Shown here piece after piece: positions 49,815-60,003 of a stretch of 64,000 bases of DNA. Position 1 is the stretch's first letter; every line of letters starts with the position of its first letter. Source of the stretch: Amia ocellicauda (lineage: Eukaryota > Chordata > Actinopteri > Amiiformes > Amiidae). The DNA lies in contig NC_089852.1 of NCBI RefSeq assembly GCF_036373705.1, positions 35,336,207 to 35,400,206 on the forward strand, in the 5' to 3' direction. The translations under genes were made by a program, and so were the position numbers. Under the pieces are notes generated by a model. It did no database searches, was not told the DNA's origin, and saw only the letters and a list, made by a program, of their open reading frames with translations.

Positions 49815-50480
49815 GAGGAGCTGAGAGATCAGAGCATTGATCCACCTGAGCAGCTGAGAGATCAGAGCATTGATCCACCTGAGCAGCTGAGAGATCAGAG
49901 CATTGATCCACCTGAGCAGCTGAGAGATCAGAGCATTGATCCACCTGAGCAGCTGAGAGATCAGAGCATTGATCCACCTGAGCAGCTGAGAGATCAGAGC
50001 ATTGATCCACCTGAAGAGCTGAGAGATCAGAGCATTGATCCACCTGAGCAGCTGAGAGATCAGAACATTGTTTCACCTGAAGAGCTGAGAGATCAGAGCA
50101 TTGATCCACCTGAAGAGCTGAGAGATCAGAGCATTGATCCACCTGAAGAGCTGAGAGATCAGAGCATTGATCCACCTGAAGAGCTGAGAGATCAGAGCAT
50201 TGATCCACCTGAAGAGCTGAGAGATCAGAGCATTGATCCACCTGAGCAGCTGAGAGATCAGAGCATTGATCCACCTGAGCAGCTGAGAGATCTGAGCAGC
50301 TGAGAGATCAGAGCATTGATCCACCTGAGCAGCTGAGAGATCTGAGCAGCTGAGAGATCAGAGCATTGATCCACCTGAGCAGCTGAGAGATCAGAGCATT
50401 GATCCACCTGAAGAGCTGAGAGATCAGAGCATTGATCCACCTGAAGAGCTGAGAGATCAGAGCATTGATCCACCTGAGGA
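49815..50480. repeat. 33-bp minisatellite, about 19 full units
   Basis: The unit CTGAGAGATCAGAGCATTGA plus TCCACCTGAGCAG is repeated about 19 times, with a CAG/AAG alternation at the unit end, one divergent unit near 50065 and two 17-bp truncated units near 50290 and 50340. Since 33 is a multiple of three, long open frames arise on both strands (LRDQSIDPPEQ on plus, MDQCSDLSALQV on minus). The plus frame from ATG 49782 ends at 50303 because the 17-bp units shift it. I treat it as noncoding or as the 5' leader of lrrc51. Confidence 0.92.
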
Positions 50481-50550
50481 GGTGAGCTCTCTGTAGCTAT
50501 GCATAGTATTCTGCACCTGTAAACATGAACCTTTTAAAATGAACAACTAC

Positions 50551-50553
<3 letters not shown>

Positions 50554-50596
<43 letters not shown>
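50554..50596. repeat. (TA)n(TG)n microsatellite
   Basis: About 16 bp of TA and 28 bp of TG between the minisatellite and lrrc51 coding exon 1. Confidence 0.85.
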
Positions 50597-50863
50597 TGAA
50601 AGTAAACTCCAAATTATAATTAATATACCCTTAGGGTCACATTTGAATGTGCCTATAACTTTCAATAAGTAAAACAGATTATTTAAGGAAGTAGAGTATA
50701 ACTTACTTACATAGTATACAATTACTCACTTTTGCTAATTCATTACTATTGCTATCTCATATTTCCTTGGAACATTTCAATGTTTGAGGTGATTAGACTT
50801 GATTTAGTTTTCTGTAACTGTAACATTTCTGTTTTTGTTATAGGTGAGCCTGAGGGCTATATA

Positions 50864-53807
50864 ATGTATGCCCCCCCTGTGGATTTCTCATTTAAATGTC
50901 TCAGCACCATGGCAGGTAATGGAAAAAAACACATACTCTGCAAAAAACTTTCAACTGCTTTTATTTTCAGCAAACGTATGTGTAAAATATTTGTAGGAAC
51001 CTAAAAAGATTAAACAACTAAGACATAAACTGAACAAGTGTAACAGACATAACACTATGACTGTGACTAACAGAAATGGAATAATGTGTCCCTGAACAAA
51101 GGGGGGGTCAAAATCAAAAGTAACAGTCAGTATCTGCTGTGGCCACCAGCTGCATTAAGCACTGCAGTGCATCTCCTCCTCATGGACTGACCCAGATTTG
51201 CCAGTTCTTGCTGTGAAATGTTACCCCACTCTTCCACCAAGGCACTGGTTCCCGGACATTTCTGGGGGGAATGGCCGTAGCCCTCACCCTCCGATCCAAC
51301 AGGTCCCAGACGTGCTCAGTGGGATTGAGACCCGGGCTCTTCGCTGGCCATGGCAGAACACTACAAGCCCTACAACAGGCCTACAAGCCCTCAGTCCAGC
51401 CTCTCTCAGCCGATTGCGGACAGTCTGAGCACTGATGGAGGGATTGTGTTCCTGGTGTAACTCTGGCAGTTGTTGGTACCATCCTGTACCTGTCCCACAG
51501 GTGTGATATTCAGATGTACCGATCCTGTGCAGGTGCTGTTACACGTGGTCTGCCACTGCGAGGACGATCAGCTGTCCTTCCTGTCTCCCTGTAGCGCTGT
51601 CTTAGGCGTTTCACAGTACATACATTGCAATTTACTGCCCTGGCCACATCTGCAGTCCTCACGCCTCCTTGCAGCATGCCTAAAGCACGTTCACGCAGAT
51701 GAGCAGGGGCCCTGGGCATCTTTCTTTTGGTGTTTTTCAGAGTCAGTAGAAAGGTCTCTTTAATGTGCTAAGTTTTTATAACTATGACCTTAATTGCCTA
51801 CCGTCTGTAAGCTGTTAGTGTCTTAACGCCCGTTCCACAGGTGCATGTTCATTCATTGTTTCTGGTTCATTGAACAAGCATGGAAAACATTGTTTAAACC
51901 CTTTACAATAAAGATCTGTAAAGTTATTTGGATTTTTACAAAATTATCTTTGAAATACAGTGTCCTGAAAAAGGGACGTTTCTTTTTTTGCTGAGTATAT
52001 AATGCTTTTTTATGTGATAAAGCTCGTCCCCCTTGTAAACCTTAAAGATCACCCTGCGTATAATAATTTAAAGCACATTTACTTTCTATGTTCTCTTACT
52101 TGCTCAGTAATAATCTGTACTGTGACTTCCCTCTGCTGTTATTGCTGCATTGTGCTGTATATTCAGCTTCTCTATTGTTTGTTTTGCCACTGTACACTAT
52201 GTCATTTGACCTTGCATAAATAAACCCCAGTAGCACATCTTTACTGTAAGGCATGGTGCACACCGTTCACCTGCAGGCTGTTCTTTCCCCAGACGCACTG
52301 TCAGAAGAGCCCAGTTCAGGTGTGCGGCCCGTCCACCAAAACCCAGACGGGAAGTTCTGCAGCAAAGCGTTACGGCTGAACAACAACATTCTGTCTGAGC
52401 TCAGCGGCTTCACCAGCACTGTCACTGCCCTGATGGACGACCCCGCCCAGCTGTCCTGGATCGACCTGTCTTTCAACGACCTCTCTGTTATCGATTCAGT
52501 AAGATGTTCTTTGAAACTTCCCTCTTTGCAACACTTCATGTGTGGATGGTTCCCCCCTATAAGGTAACAACAGCCACCTAAAACTGCACATCAGAATTAG
52601 CAGGTCACTGGGAGCAATGTGACAGTCATTAACAGTACATTAAGAGTGCATATTTACTCATGTTGTGTAGGAGCGATGTCTTCAAGGGTCATTCTTAATC
52701 ATGGTGAGGACAGGGTGACTAATGTGCTCTAGAATAATGATATCTAAAGTGGGTTTAAAATAAATTATATCATCAGAGACATATAAAAGACACATTTACA
52801 TTTATTTGCTTATTTATACAACTTAAATCTACATTGTTTCAATTAAAAACAAACAAAATGAATTGAGAAACAATAGTAAACAAACATAACCTGGATTAAA
52901 AGTTTTCTTTCATTTTGTATCACTGTCACAAAGGCACTGACAGAGTTCAAAGAGCTGAAGGTGTTGTATCTTCATGGAAACAGCATTTCCAAATTGTCAG
53001 AGATGGACAAGCTGGGTGCGCTCCCCCATCTGCACAGTGTGACTCTACATGGCAACCCCCTGGAGAATGAGAAAGGTTACAGGTAGGAGGTGCTGGGTTT
53101 TCATTTATATTACTATACTTTTAAAGTGTTGTTTAATGTCTTGCAATTAACGGTTAATGGTTCACCCCCCCAAGGGAAAGTGTATTTTTCCACAGAGATG
53201 AATGTCTCCGTCAGCGTTATAGATGTTGGTAGTTACTCATTTTCAAAGTCAAGCCTGTTCAGCTCAAGTCATCTCGTGAGGAACAGGTGTGGAGAACGTC
53301 AGTGTCTGCTTTACTATCTGGCACACTTTCAAATGAGCTAAAGTTCATGTTCCACTCGCCTGCATGCCAGTGAGGGAACTGCTATATCTAATCTGTGCAG
53401 TGGAAGGTCTTTAGAATACAAAAAACATGCCATTGAAACACATACAGCTACATTTATGTGCTATATAAATATAAACTTCACTCAGGATGGATATTTGAAT
53501 ACAGTATGCTAAACTGTGCTATATATCTTAAAAAAACAATTGTTCAGGCTGACAAATGTCCGATCTGCCACAATCAGTTGCTCTCAGCTTGTGTGATTCA
53601 TGTCACTTGTTTTCTCTTACGGTTGCATATAACCTTTATATTATTAGGAGTTATGTGATTTCCACACTTCCTCATCTGAAGTCACTGGATTTCAGCAGCG
53701 TGACCAGACAGGAGCGAGACACAGCTCAGATCTGGAGGAGGGGATTCAACCGACAGAAACACTCCAAGAAGATCTCAACGAGCATCAGTTCAGCAGCCTT
53801 TTCATAA
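50864..53807 (+). CDS. lrrc51: Leucine-rich repeat-containing protein 51 (4 coding exons)
   Basis: Coding exons 50864-50915, 52293-52498, 52934-53082 and 53648-53807 give a 188-residue protein (human LRRC51 has 192). The N-terminus MYAPPVDFSFK aligns with the human PPLDYSFRS block. Leucine-rich repeats follow: LRLNNNILSEL, LSWIDLSFNDLSVID, LKVLYLHGNSISKLSEMDKL and HLHSVTLHGNPLENEKGYR, then the cap LPHLKSLDFSSVTRQERDTAQIW. The start is the first in-frame ATG of its exon; an alternative start in an upstream exon cannot be excluded. The protein is linked to cilia/flagella in mammals. In humans it shares the LRTOMT locus with TOMT; here tomt is 8 kb away. An AATAAA follows the stop at 53812. Confidence 0.93.
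50934..51998 (-). mobile_element. Degraded Tc1/mariner element in lrrc51 intron 1
   Basis: The right end, read inversely, starts TATACTCAGCAAAAAAAGAA, and the left end is a diverged copy (TACTCTGCAAAAAAC). On the minus strand 51510-51719 encodes the N-terminal helix-turn-helix of a Tc1-like transposase (RERALGMLQGGVRTADVARA). Around 51250-51360 remnants of the C-terminal catalytic part remain (GLNPTEHVWDLLDRRV). The middle is missing or decayed, so it is inactive. It lies wholly inside the intron. Confidence 0.85.
51510..51719 (-). pseudogene. Tc1-like transposase N-terminal fragment
   Basis: A 69-residue open frame, MPRAPAHLRERAL onward, with the helix-turn-helix VARAVNCNVCTVKRLRQRY and the GRPRVT minor-groove hook typical of Tc1/mariner transposases. 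It belongs to the degraded element spanning this intron. There is no catalytic domain in frame. Confidence 0.85.
53083..53647. other. lrrc51 intron 3, noncoding
   Basis: A 565-bp intron with ordinary AT-rich sequence; no repeat or regulatory structure recognised. Confidence 0.7.
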
Positions 53808-55787
53808 CAGAATAAACCAGGCATTGCAGGCCGCTTATGTTTTATTTATAGTGGTTAAGATCAGTTTCAAACTAAAGAGATCATCACCATACTGTGACAT
53901 TCTTCTAAATGTATGTGGCCTTCTTCAATTCAAGGAGTTATAGTACTTCTACATGCTCCCGTTGTTAGATCATTAGACCTCATATTCACCATCAGGAAGA
54001 CTTAACCTTATTAAATGGGACTATGAAAATTGCCTTAATTCAAACCAATTATTTTAAAAGCTACAGCTAATAGTTGTATATCTAAGTGGTTTTATTTTAC
54101 TCTCTGATGAACTGCAGAAACCACCTAGCAAAACAGAAATGTATCTGGCTTGGGGCTTGTAATAATGGAACACAAGTTATTTTTCTCATATTTCATTATG
54201 TCAATGTTTGAAGTCAATGTTTGAATCATTCACCATTTACAAAAAACAAAAACAATCACTTCCGTATCAGGTATTTCAAATATTTTAATTCATAATTTCA
54301 TTAAACTGAAAAACAAAACAAAATGATATTAACAGAATCAATTATTAATAAACGCTTTTTTGGTACTAGCCTAAGAAAGAAACAATGTAATTCAGGTAGT
54401 ATTATACATTTAAGTAAAAAACAAAACAAAAAATACTATTAGCACGCTGCAAGAAGCGAAAAATAAAATGTCTGTTGATGTTTTACAGCCCTAAGGTTAA
54501 TCCCTTTAAAACCCATGAAAGTGCCTGGCTTTGCACTAGAGATCTGCTCACACCAGAAAAGAAAAATATAAAGTGACCATAAATACATTAAAAAGAAAAT
54601 AAATACAGGTGTCTTTTCTGATAACATGACTTCAAAATACACTAGTCATTTTTTCTCCAACACTGGGGCGAATGAAACACATGAATCAGATATTCTTAAT
54701 GACCAGTCCTAGCAGTCTTCCAAACATATATAATTTTACCTTTAAAAAGCAAGAAAAGTGTGATTAATAAAACTTAATAAAAACTAGGGCTTGGTTGATT
54801 TGTGACTTTGTCATTCCTGCATTTCTTCCACTCTCAACAGTATTTTGTGATAACCAACAGGTTTGCAACACACAAATTATAACTGTACAATGGGAGGCTC
54901 ATTCAGAACATTATTCTTGCCCCTACACCATATAATCTGTACATTAAAGGCATTGACACAAAACTCTTTTCTGAAGCTTTTTTTTTTTTTTTTTAAACTG
55001 GGTGCCAGTGAATTTCAAGTGCTTATACATTGCAAGGGAAATGGCAACAGCAAATCTCAGAGACACAAAGGGCGTAGCACTAAGTGAGTCTTTACATAAA
55101 AACTCTGCCAATAAATCTCAATGGTCCTGACTTGAAAATGTACCCCTTCCGTTGCTTTCTATGCCTTTGGAGCAGAGGCTCTGCATTGTGACAAACTGTG
55201 TAGTGTTGTGTGAAGGATCTGTGGACAATGTAAGGCTAGGCTGAGGTTTTCCAAACCCAATAGCCTTTTGGACCTTAACTGGATTTAGTCAATGGGTTCC
55301 ATGGATATAAAGTAACAAAATTAACCCACTGCACAACCATGCACTCTCTCCAGTTATTCTGAGCTACAGGTTTTCTAGAAATTCTCAGGTGGCCTTTATG
55401 TTAAACTTTTCATGGTGGCAATTCATTAATGGAGCTCTACCCATTAAAAAGAATCATAAAAATGCTGAAATAGTGAAAATCCAAGCCATAGTTTTAACAC
55501 TTTCTTAATAATGCACTTGGAACAGCAAGGATCTCAAATTCCTTCACAGGTCACATGAGAGATTCATTTACACACTTTAAAAGTTCTTGTTCGGTACGAG
55601 TCAACCTATTCTTTGAGAGTTTTGTTTCCAAGTCCTCAGCGGTTGATGCTTTAAGGTGGCATTGCCAATATCTTGGACAGAGACAAAGATGAATGGTTCG
55701 GTTAGGGACATATGGGAGGGAGAGGGATGGAGAGAGAAAGAGAGAGACACACAGGTGGAACGGGGACAGAGAACAGCCCTCGGTTGA
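53808..55787. other. Convergent 3' region between lrrc51 and lamtor1
   Basis: The stop codons of lrrc51 (plus) and lamtor1 (minus) face each other across about 2 kb. lrrc51 probably ends near 53830, after AATAAA at 53812. Much of the rest, AT-rich and without ORFs, is likely the lamtor1 3' UTR. A minus-strand AATAAA (TTTATT on plus) lies near 53842, but the real polyadenylation site is not determined. A poly-T run is at 54980-54994. Confidence 0.6.
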
Positions 55788-57852
55788 TCAGGGAATAGCA
55801 AACTGCACAACCAATTCTTCTTTTGCGTCGACTTTTATCTGTGAAATTGCACTGTAAGCATAAGCAGCGATCTTTGAGACCTGCAAAACAATAAAATAAA
55901 ATCAACACCACTGGACTGCCAAAAGCAAAACTAAACAGACAATGAATCAAATGGCTGAAAGAAAAAAAAAACGAAAAACATCATGTTCCATTAAGCTTCT
56001 TTTACCTGTTGTATGTCCGAATACAGCACAGGATCACTGGCAAGCACTTGGTGGGGCTGGCTAGTTAGTGAGGGCAGAGGTGCGGGTTTCTTCTGTGACA
56101 GACTATTACTAAGGACTGCCAGTCTCGTACTGCAACACAAACAAGGGATTAGTCTTTAAATCACAAACCTGAATGGAGAATACATTCATACCTTTCCTAG
56201 ATGATTAATCTCTGCAAATATACCATTTAATAGATCACATTTCCCCTGTTCAATGTAGCATTGACCATACATTAGATATAGACCGTTTGTTTTGCAAACG
56301 TACAATTTTGGGTCCTGGTCATGCAAAAACATTTCAGCTCTATTATGTTGCTGGTAGCTCTTGCGAGGATGAGATCATAAATTCTGAGTAAAACAGTTAA
56401 GGTGAAAGACATTTCATGCTGCTACTGACAGCTTAATAGTTAGCAAGTAAAAATCAACAGGTCTTGTATCTTTAAATAGTTTAAATTTAAGAGTGACAAG
56501 GAACATACATAAGTTACATAATTAAGTTTGTTTGGTTTAGCACGGTGGTTTTCAAACCGGTCCTGGAGTGCCCCCTGCCAAAGCTAAAATCAGGACCCAC
56601 CTGTATTGTCGAGCTTTATCCATGTACTCATGCTGCTCCATCCCCTGTGAGTCTGCGGCAGAGACATCAATTATATTCCTGAGGAACAGAACAGAAGAAA
56701 AAAAAAAAAAAAAAATGACAATCCTGGAGTGCAATGGCTTTATACAGCGCGCAGCAAAGCACACACTTTCAAGGCCCAGGCGAGGTCTGTTCTCCACGCT
56801 GCGTACGTACTGTGCCGTCTTGATGAGGATGGACGAGAGAAGGGCCTGCTCATCTGTCCGCGCCGAGGGAAGGCTGGCCGAGTTGCGCTCTGCTCCATTG
56901 GTCGGTTTGCTATCCGGGTTGGGATGGGGGATCAAGGGCTTCCGCTCATTTCTGTCCTGAAAAATCAGCGGATTGAGTTAGACAGATGGACACGTGAAAT
57001 GGCAGTGGCCAAGTCTGGCTGGGGGTTTCACACATCAATGATTGGGTGACCCACAGCACTGGAGTGGGGAAACACTGATTTAGACTTTTAGACTAGTAGA
57101 TCTCAAAGCTATCTGAACTATTCAATAGGCCATTGACGTGTACATATGGATGTCATATGGAGAACAACATCCTACTACTGGAATGTGCAATTGTGAGATC
57201 TGTATCTCGTTGGAGAGCATATTATCCGACACCCTTACAAGACGATAGTAGCCAAATTCCATGTCTGATCTAAAAGAGCATACCCCCTTTTAGTGTCTCT
57301 TTCAAATAAAATAATCAAACAGCGCTGCAATGCTACAGGCTTCTTGTTGTCATCACCCCCCCAGACACCATCATGCTCGGCGTGTCATGTGACTGGCAGA
57401 TCGCTGCGAAGTTTCACAGTCATGTGACAGGCAGGTTGATTGTGTTGCCAAACTCATTCGTTTTTTTAAAGGAAGTGAAGCATCGAAAAACAAACCAGTT
57501 ATGAGCCCCGGCTCTTGCATTGGGAGTGCTTTGGATCTGTCTAGCTGGACCTGCTTTAAAACCTTTTCTCATGCTTTCTTTACATAACTATACATGCAAT
57601 TCTGTTAATACTTGTGTCGCCCGTTCCCTTAGGCCCCGTCAAAACAGTCATGGTGTTACGTCCTATGTGCACGACAGTTAAGAGGGATTATTTGTGTCAG
57701 GCCAGTCCCCGCTGGCATTTTCTCCATCGTAGGTTGTGTTACGTTGGGCATTTGTCCGACTGGCACATCAATATCTGCACTGCAGCCGCGCTACCGCTCC
57801 GGCACCGTACCTGCTCCTGGGGCTCAGACTCGCTGCTGTAACAGCATCCCAT
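55788..57852 (-). CDS. lamtor1: Ragulator complex protein LAMTOR1 (p18), 5 exons
   Basis: Exons 57811-57852, 56811-56956, 56601-56678, 56006-56129 and 55788-55880 join in frame to 160 residues (human LAMTOR1: 161). The N-terminus [14 protein letters not shown] carries Gly2 (myristoylation) and Cys3/Cys4 (palmitoylation), which anchor the protein to late endosome/lysosome membranes. Conserved blocks are [53 protein letters not shown] and [14 protein letters not shown] at the end. It wraps the roadblock subunits LAMTOR2-5 and recruits Rag GTPases and mTORC1. All splice sites are GT-AG. Upstream are several TCATGTGA-type E-boxes. Confidence 0.97.
56535..56600. repeat. Dispersed repeat fragment beside lamtor1 exon 3
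   Basis: The words GGTTTTCAAACCGGTCCTGG and AGTGCCCCCTG match a short repeat common in vertebrate introns. The fragment ends directly at the exon 3 donor. A related piece is visible near 57035-57080. Confidence 0.4.
56957..57810. other. lamtor1 intron 1, noncoding with E-boxes
   Basis: This 0.85-kb first intron holds two GTCATGTGAC words (57384-57393 and 57419-57428) and GC-richer sequence toward exon 1. No coding frame is plausible. Confidence 0.65.
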
Positions 57853-58105
57853 GATGTCCGCTGGGGGCTCTCGGCTCTCTGCCAAGCGAGCCGAAGACAA
57901 TCTCCAGCTTTTCTTCCAAGTAAATAAAATAAGGAAAGAAAGAAATCCAGCGTAGGGGCCTGACGTCGCAACTTCCCTCCTGCTTCTTGTTACCTTTTCC
58001 TCTGCGAGTCGCGGATCGCTTATCACATGACAGCGGCTCTGTGCTCTGACATCTGACTTCCGGCCGGCGGGAAGCCCGGCTGCAGGCGCGCCCTGGTCAT
58101 GTGAC
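57384..58105. promoter_or_regulatory. MiT/TFE (CLEAR/M-box type) E-box cluster at lamtor1
   Basis: GTCATGTGAC occurs exactly at 57384-57393, 57419-57428 and 58096-58105, and ATCACATGAC (its near-inverse) at 58022-58031. TCATGTGA is the M-box bound by MITF/TFEB/TFE3 and a variant of the CLEAR element of lysosomal genes. Two copies lie in the first intron and two upstream of the start codon at 57852. Binding is inferred. Confidence 0.5.
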
Positions 58106-58537
58106 GCGGGAGCCTGATTGAAATGACAGCGGTGGAAAGCACGTGTGAACACGTTTCCATATTATACAGCTTTTAGCATTTGATTTTACCCCCAAAATAC
58201 CAACAACCTTTAAAGGCGATGCACGTTGTCTACAAATGGGAGGACATTAACAAAGGGTTTACTTAGTGACATTATTTAAAGTCTGACACAGCTCGGGGGG
58301 TGGGGGCGCTTTACAGATGTCTTCAAAGCACTTCTGTAATGAGAGGCCTGCGTTTATAACCCTCAATAAACGTGCTCCCCGGATGCCATTCAGATGCTCG
58401 AGTTAAAAACCAGTTTGGCAGGATGTGCCGCCTTCACTGAGCTCTGTGTCAGTCTTAACAGTGCTGCCGTTTCTGTTATTTTTATTGTACACCGAAGGGA
58501 TTATTCAACAGTGGCACTGCCATTATAACTGGGGTAC

Positions 58538-58571
<34 letters not shown>

Positions 58572-58649
58572 AACTGGACAAGGAGTCTACGTCATTGCAA
58601 ACTGATCGAATAAGATCGAAGTTCGTTTCTTTTTACTAACTATTGGCCA
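57853..58649. promoter_or_regulatory. Divergent intergenic region between lamtor1 and the sfrp gene
   Basis: About 0.8 kb separates the two divergent start codons. The lamtor1 side (57853-58110) is GC-rich with E-boxes. The sfrp side contains a (TA)n(CA)n tract (58541-58572) and a region of low complexity. No clear TATA box is placed, because the TA tract obscures it. Confidence 0.5.
58541..58572. repeat. (TA)n(CA)n microsatellite
   Basis: About 22 bp of TA followed by CA units, 80 bp upstream of the sfrp start codon. Confidence 0.88.
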
Positions 58650-60003
58650 ATGGCGGCTCCCATGCTACTGTCAGTGTGGGTGCTGCTGTCGTCGGGCGGT
58701 GTCTTCGCCTCAGACCGCGCTTCCTCCCCGGGGTTGAGCTCCACACGCTCCGCCTGCAAGCCGATCCCCGACACGCTGGGCTTGTGCCGCGGCGTGGGCT
58801 ACCCGCAGATGCGGCTCCCCAACCTGCTGGGCCATCACACCGTGAGAGAGGCGCAGCAGCAGGCCGGCCCCTGGGTGCCACTGCTGGCCAAACAGTGTCA
58901 CCCCGACACCAAGATGTTCCTGTGCTCCCTCTTCGCGCCGGTGTGCTTGCTGGAGCTGCCGGGACCGGTGCGGCCCTGCCGGAGCCTGTGCGAGGGGGTG
59001 CGGGCCGGCTGCCTGCCCGTCATGAGCGCCTTCGGCTTCCCCTGGCCGCACATGTTCAACTGCAGCCAGTTCCCCGCCGGCAGCGAGGTGTGCATCCCGC
59101 CGACGGGCCCCCGGGCCAAGGACAGCGGCGCACCGCACCATAATGACACGGGTCTGTAGCTGCTGCTGTCGCCGGTGCTTCGTATCTCCAACACTTTGTT
59201 GCCCAGTTGGATTGGCAACAAAAATGTTTACTGTGATGAACTGCGGCCAACAATGTATTGGTAGGCTATAGCCTAAGGGAAACAGAAGTTAAAAGTTAAC
59301 TTTATATATTATAGTTTAGTTTATTTTCGCAAATGATGTTGCTTTAATTAATTTTCCATGAAATACGTGAAGAGAGACATGAACCCTTTTGTCTGCACAG
59401 GGACGGTGATGTGCGATGCTTGCAGTGACTCGGAGCCGGAGCTTCAGCGCAGGTACTGCCACAGTGACTTTGGTGAGTAGAGATCACACAACAACAGTGG
59501 ATGGTTGAGCTCACCAGTTGTGTTTGTGTGTGTGATGTATGACTATACAATGCAGTGACTGTGTTTCTTTAATTACTGCATTACACGTTTTAGTTAAAAT
59601 GTGAAAGATAAACGTGCACTACTTAATCTTTAGCTGCACTATTTGAGATGCCTTTCCTTCCATGCTATTTTTTCCTTTTTCTGTGCATACAGCAGTGAGG
59701 CTGCGAGTCAAAGAGACATCCTCGGAAGGGGCAGATAGAAGGATTGTTGCTCACGGCCGCAGCCGGGTCCTGTTGCGCCGAGGTGACCGCGCAGAAGAGG
59801 AGGCCATGGCCCGGAGCGACCTCTGGCTGGAGGAGGGAAGCAAGTGCGCTTGCGAAGAACTGGATCATTACTCCTCTGGCACCATCCTCGCCTTGGGGAA
59901 CAAGGTGGAAGGCAGGCTGATGGTCTCAAGGATGCTTCTTTGGAAACGGGCAGATAAGGAGCTGAGGAAATTCATAAGGAGTCTGCAGAAATTAGTCTGC
60001 TGA
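58650..60003 (+). CDS. sfrp2l: Secreted frizzled-related protein 2-like (3 exons)
   Basis: Exons 58650-59151, 59401-59472 and 59693-60003 encode 294 residues, the usual SFRP length. Residues 1-20 form a signal peptide (MAAPMLLSVWVLLSSGGVFA). Residues 36-148 form a frizzled cysteine-rich domain with all ten cysteines (36, 46, 83, 92, 99, 110, 114, 121, 138, 148) and the blocks MRLPNLLGH, QCHPDTKMFLCSLFAPVC and PVMSAFGFPWP, closest to SFRP2. The C-terminal netrin-like domain has six Cys (MCDAC, YC, CAC, VC) and ends RKFIRSLQKLVC. It should bind Wnt proteins outside the cell and modulate signalling. Sizzled is a related alternative; orthology within the SFRP1/2/5/sizzled group needs a tree. Exon 1 is strongly GC-rich. 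Confidence 0.93.

Noticed and set aside
49782..50303. A 173-codon plus-strand frame with an 11-residue repeat, and minus-strand counterparts of up to 191 codons
   Set aside because: The 33-bp minisatellite is open in both directions by virtue of its period; no homologous protein is recognised and the plus frame stops inside the array.
49815..50480. Regular direct repeats that look like a CRISPR array
   Set aside because: Units are contiguous with no variable spacers, in a vertebrate genome; it is a minisatellite.
58636..59221. Long frames of 81-166 codons on other frames and the opposite strand
   Set aside because: They are shadows of the GC-rich sfrp exon 1; only the 58650 frame has a signal peptide and the frizzled cysteines.
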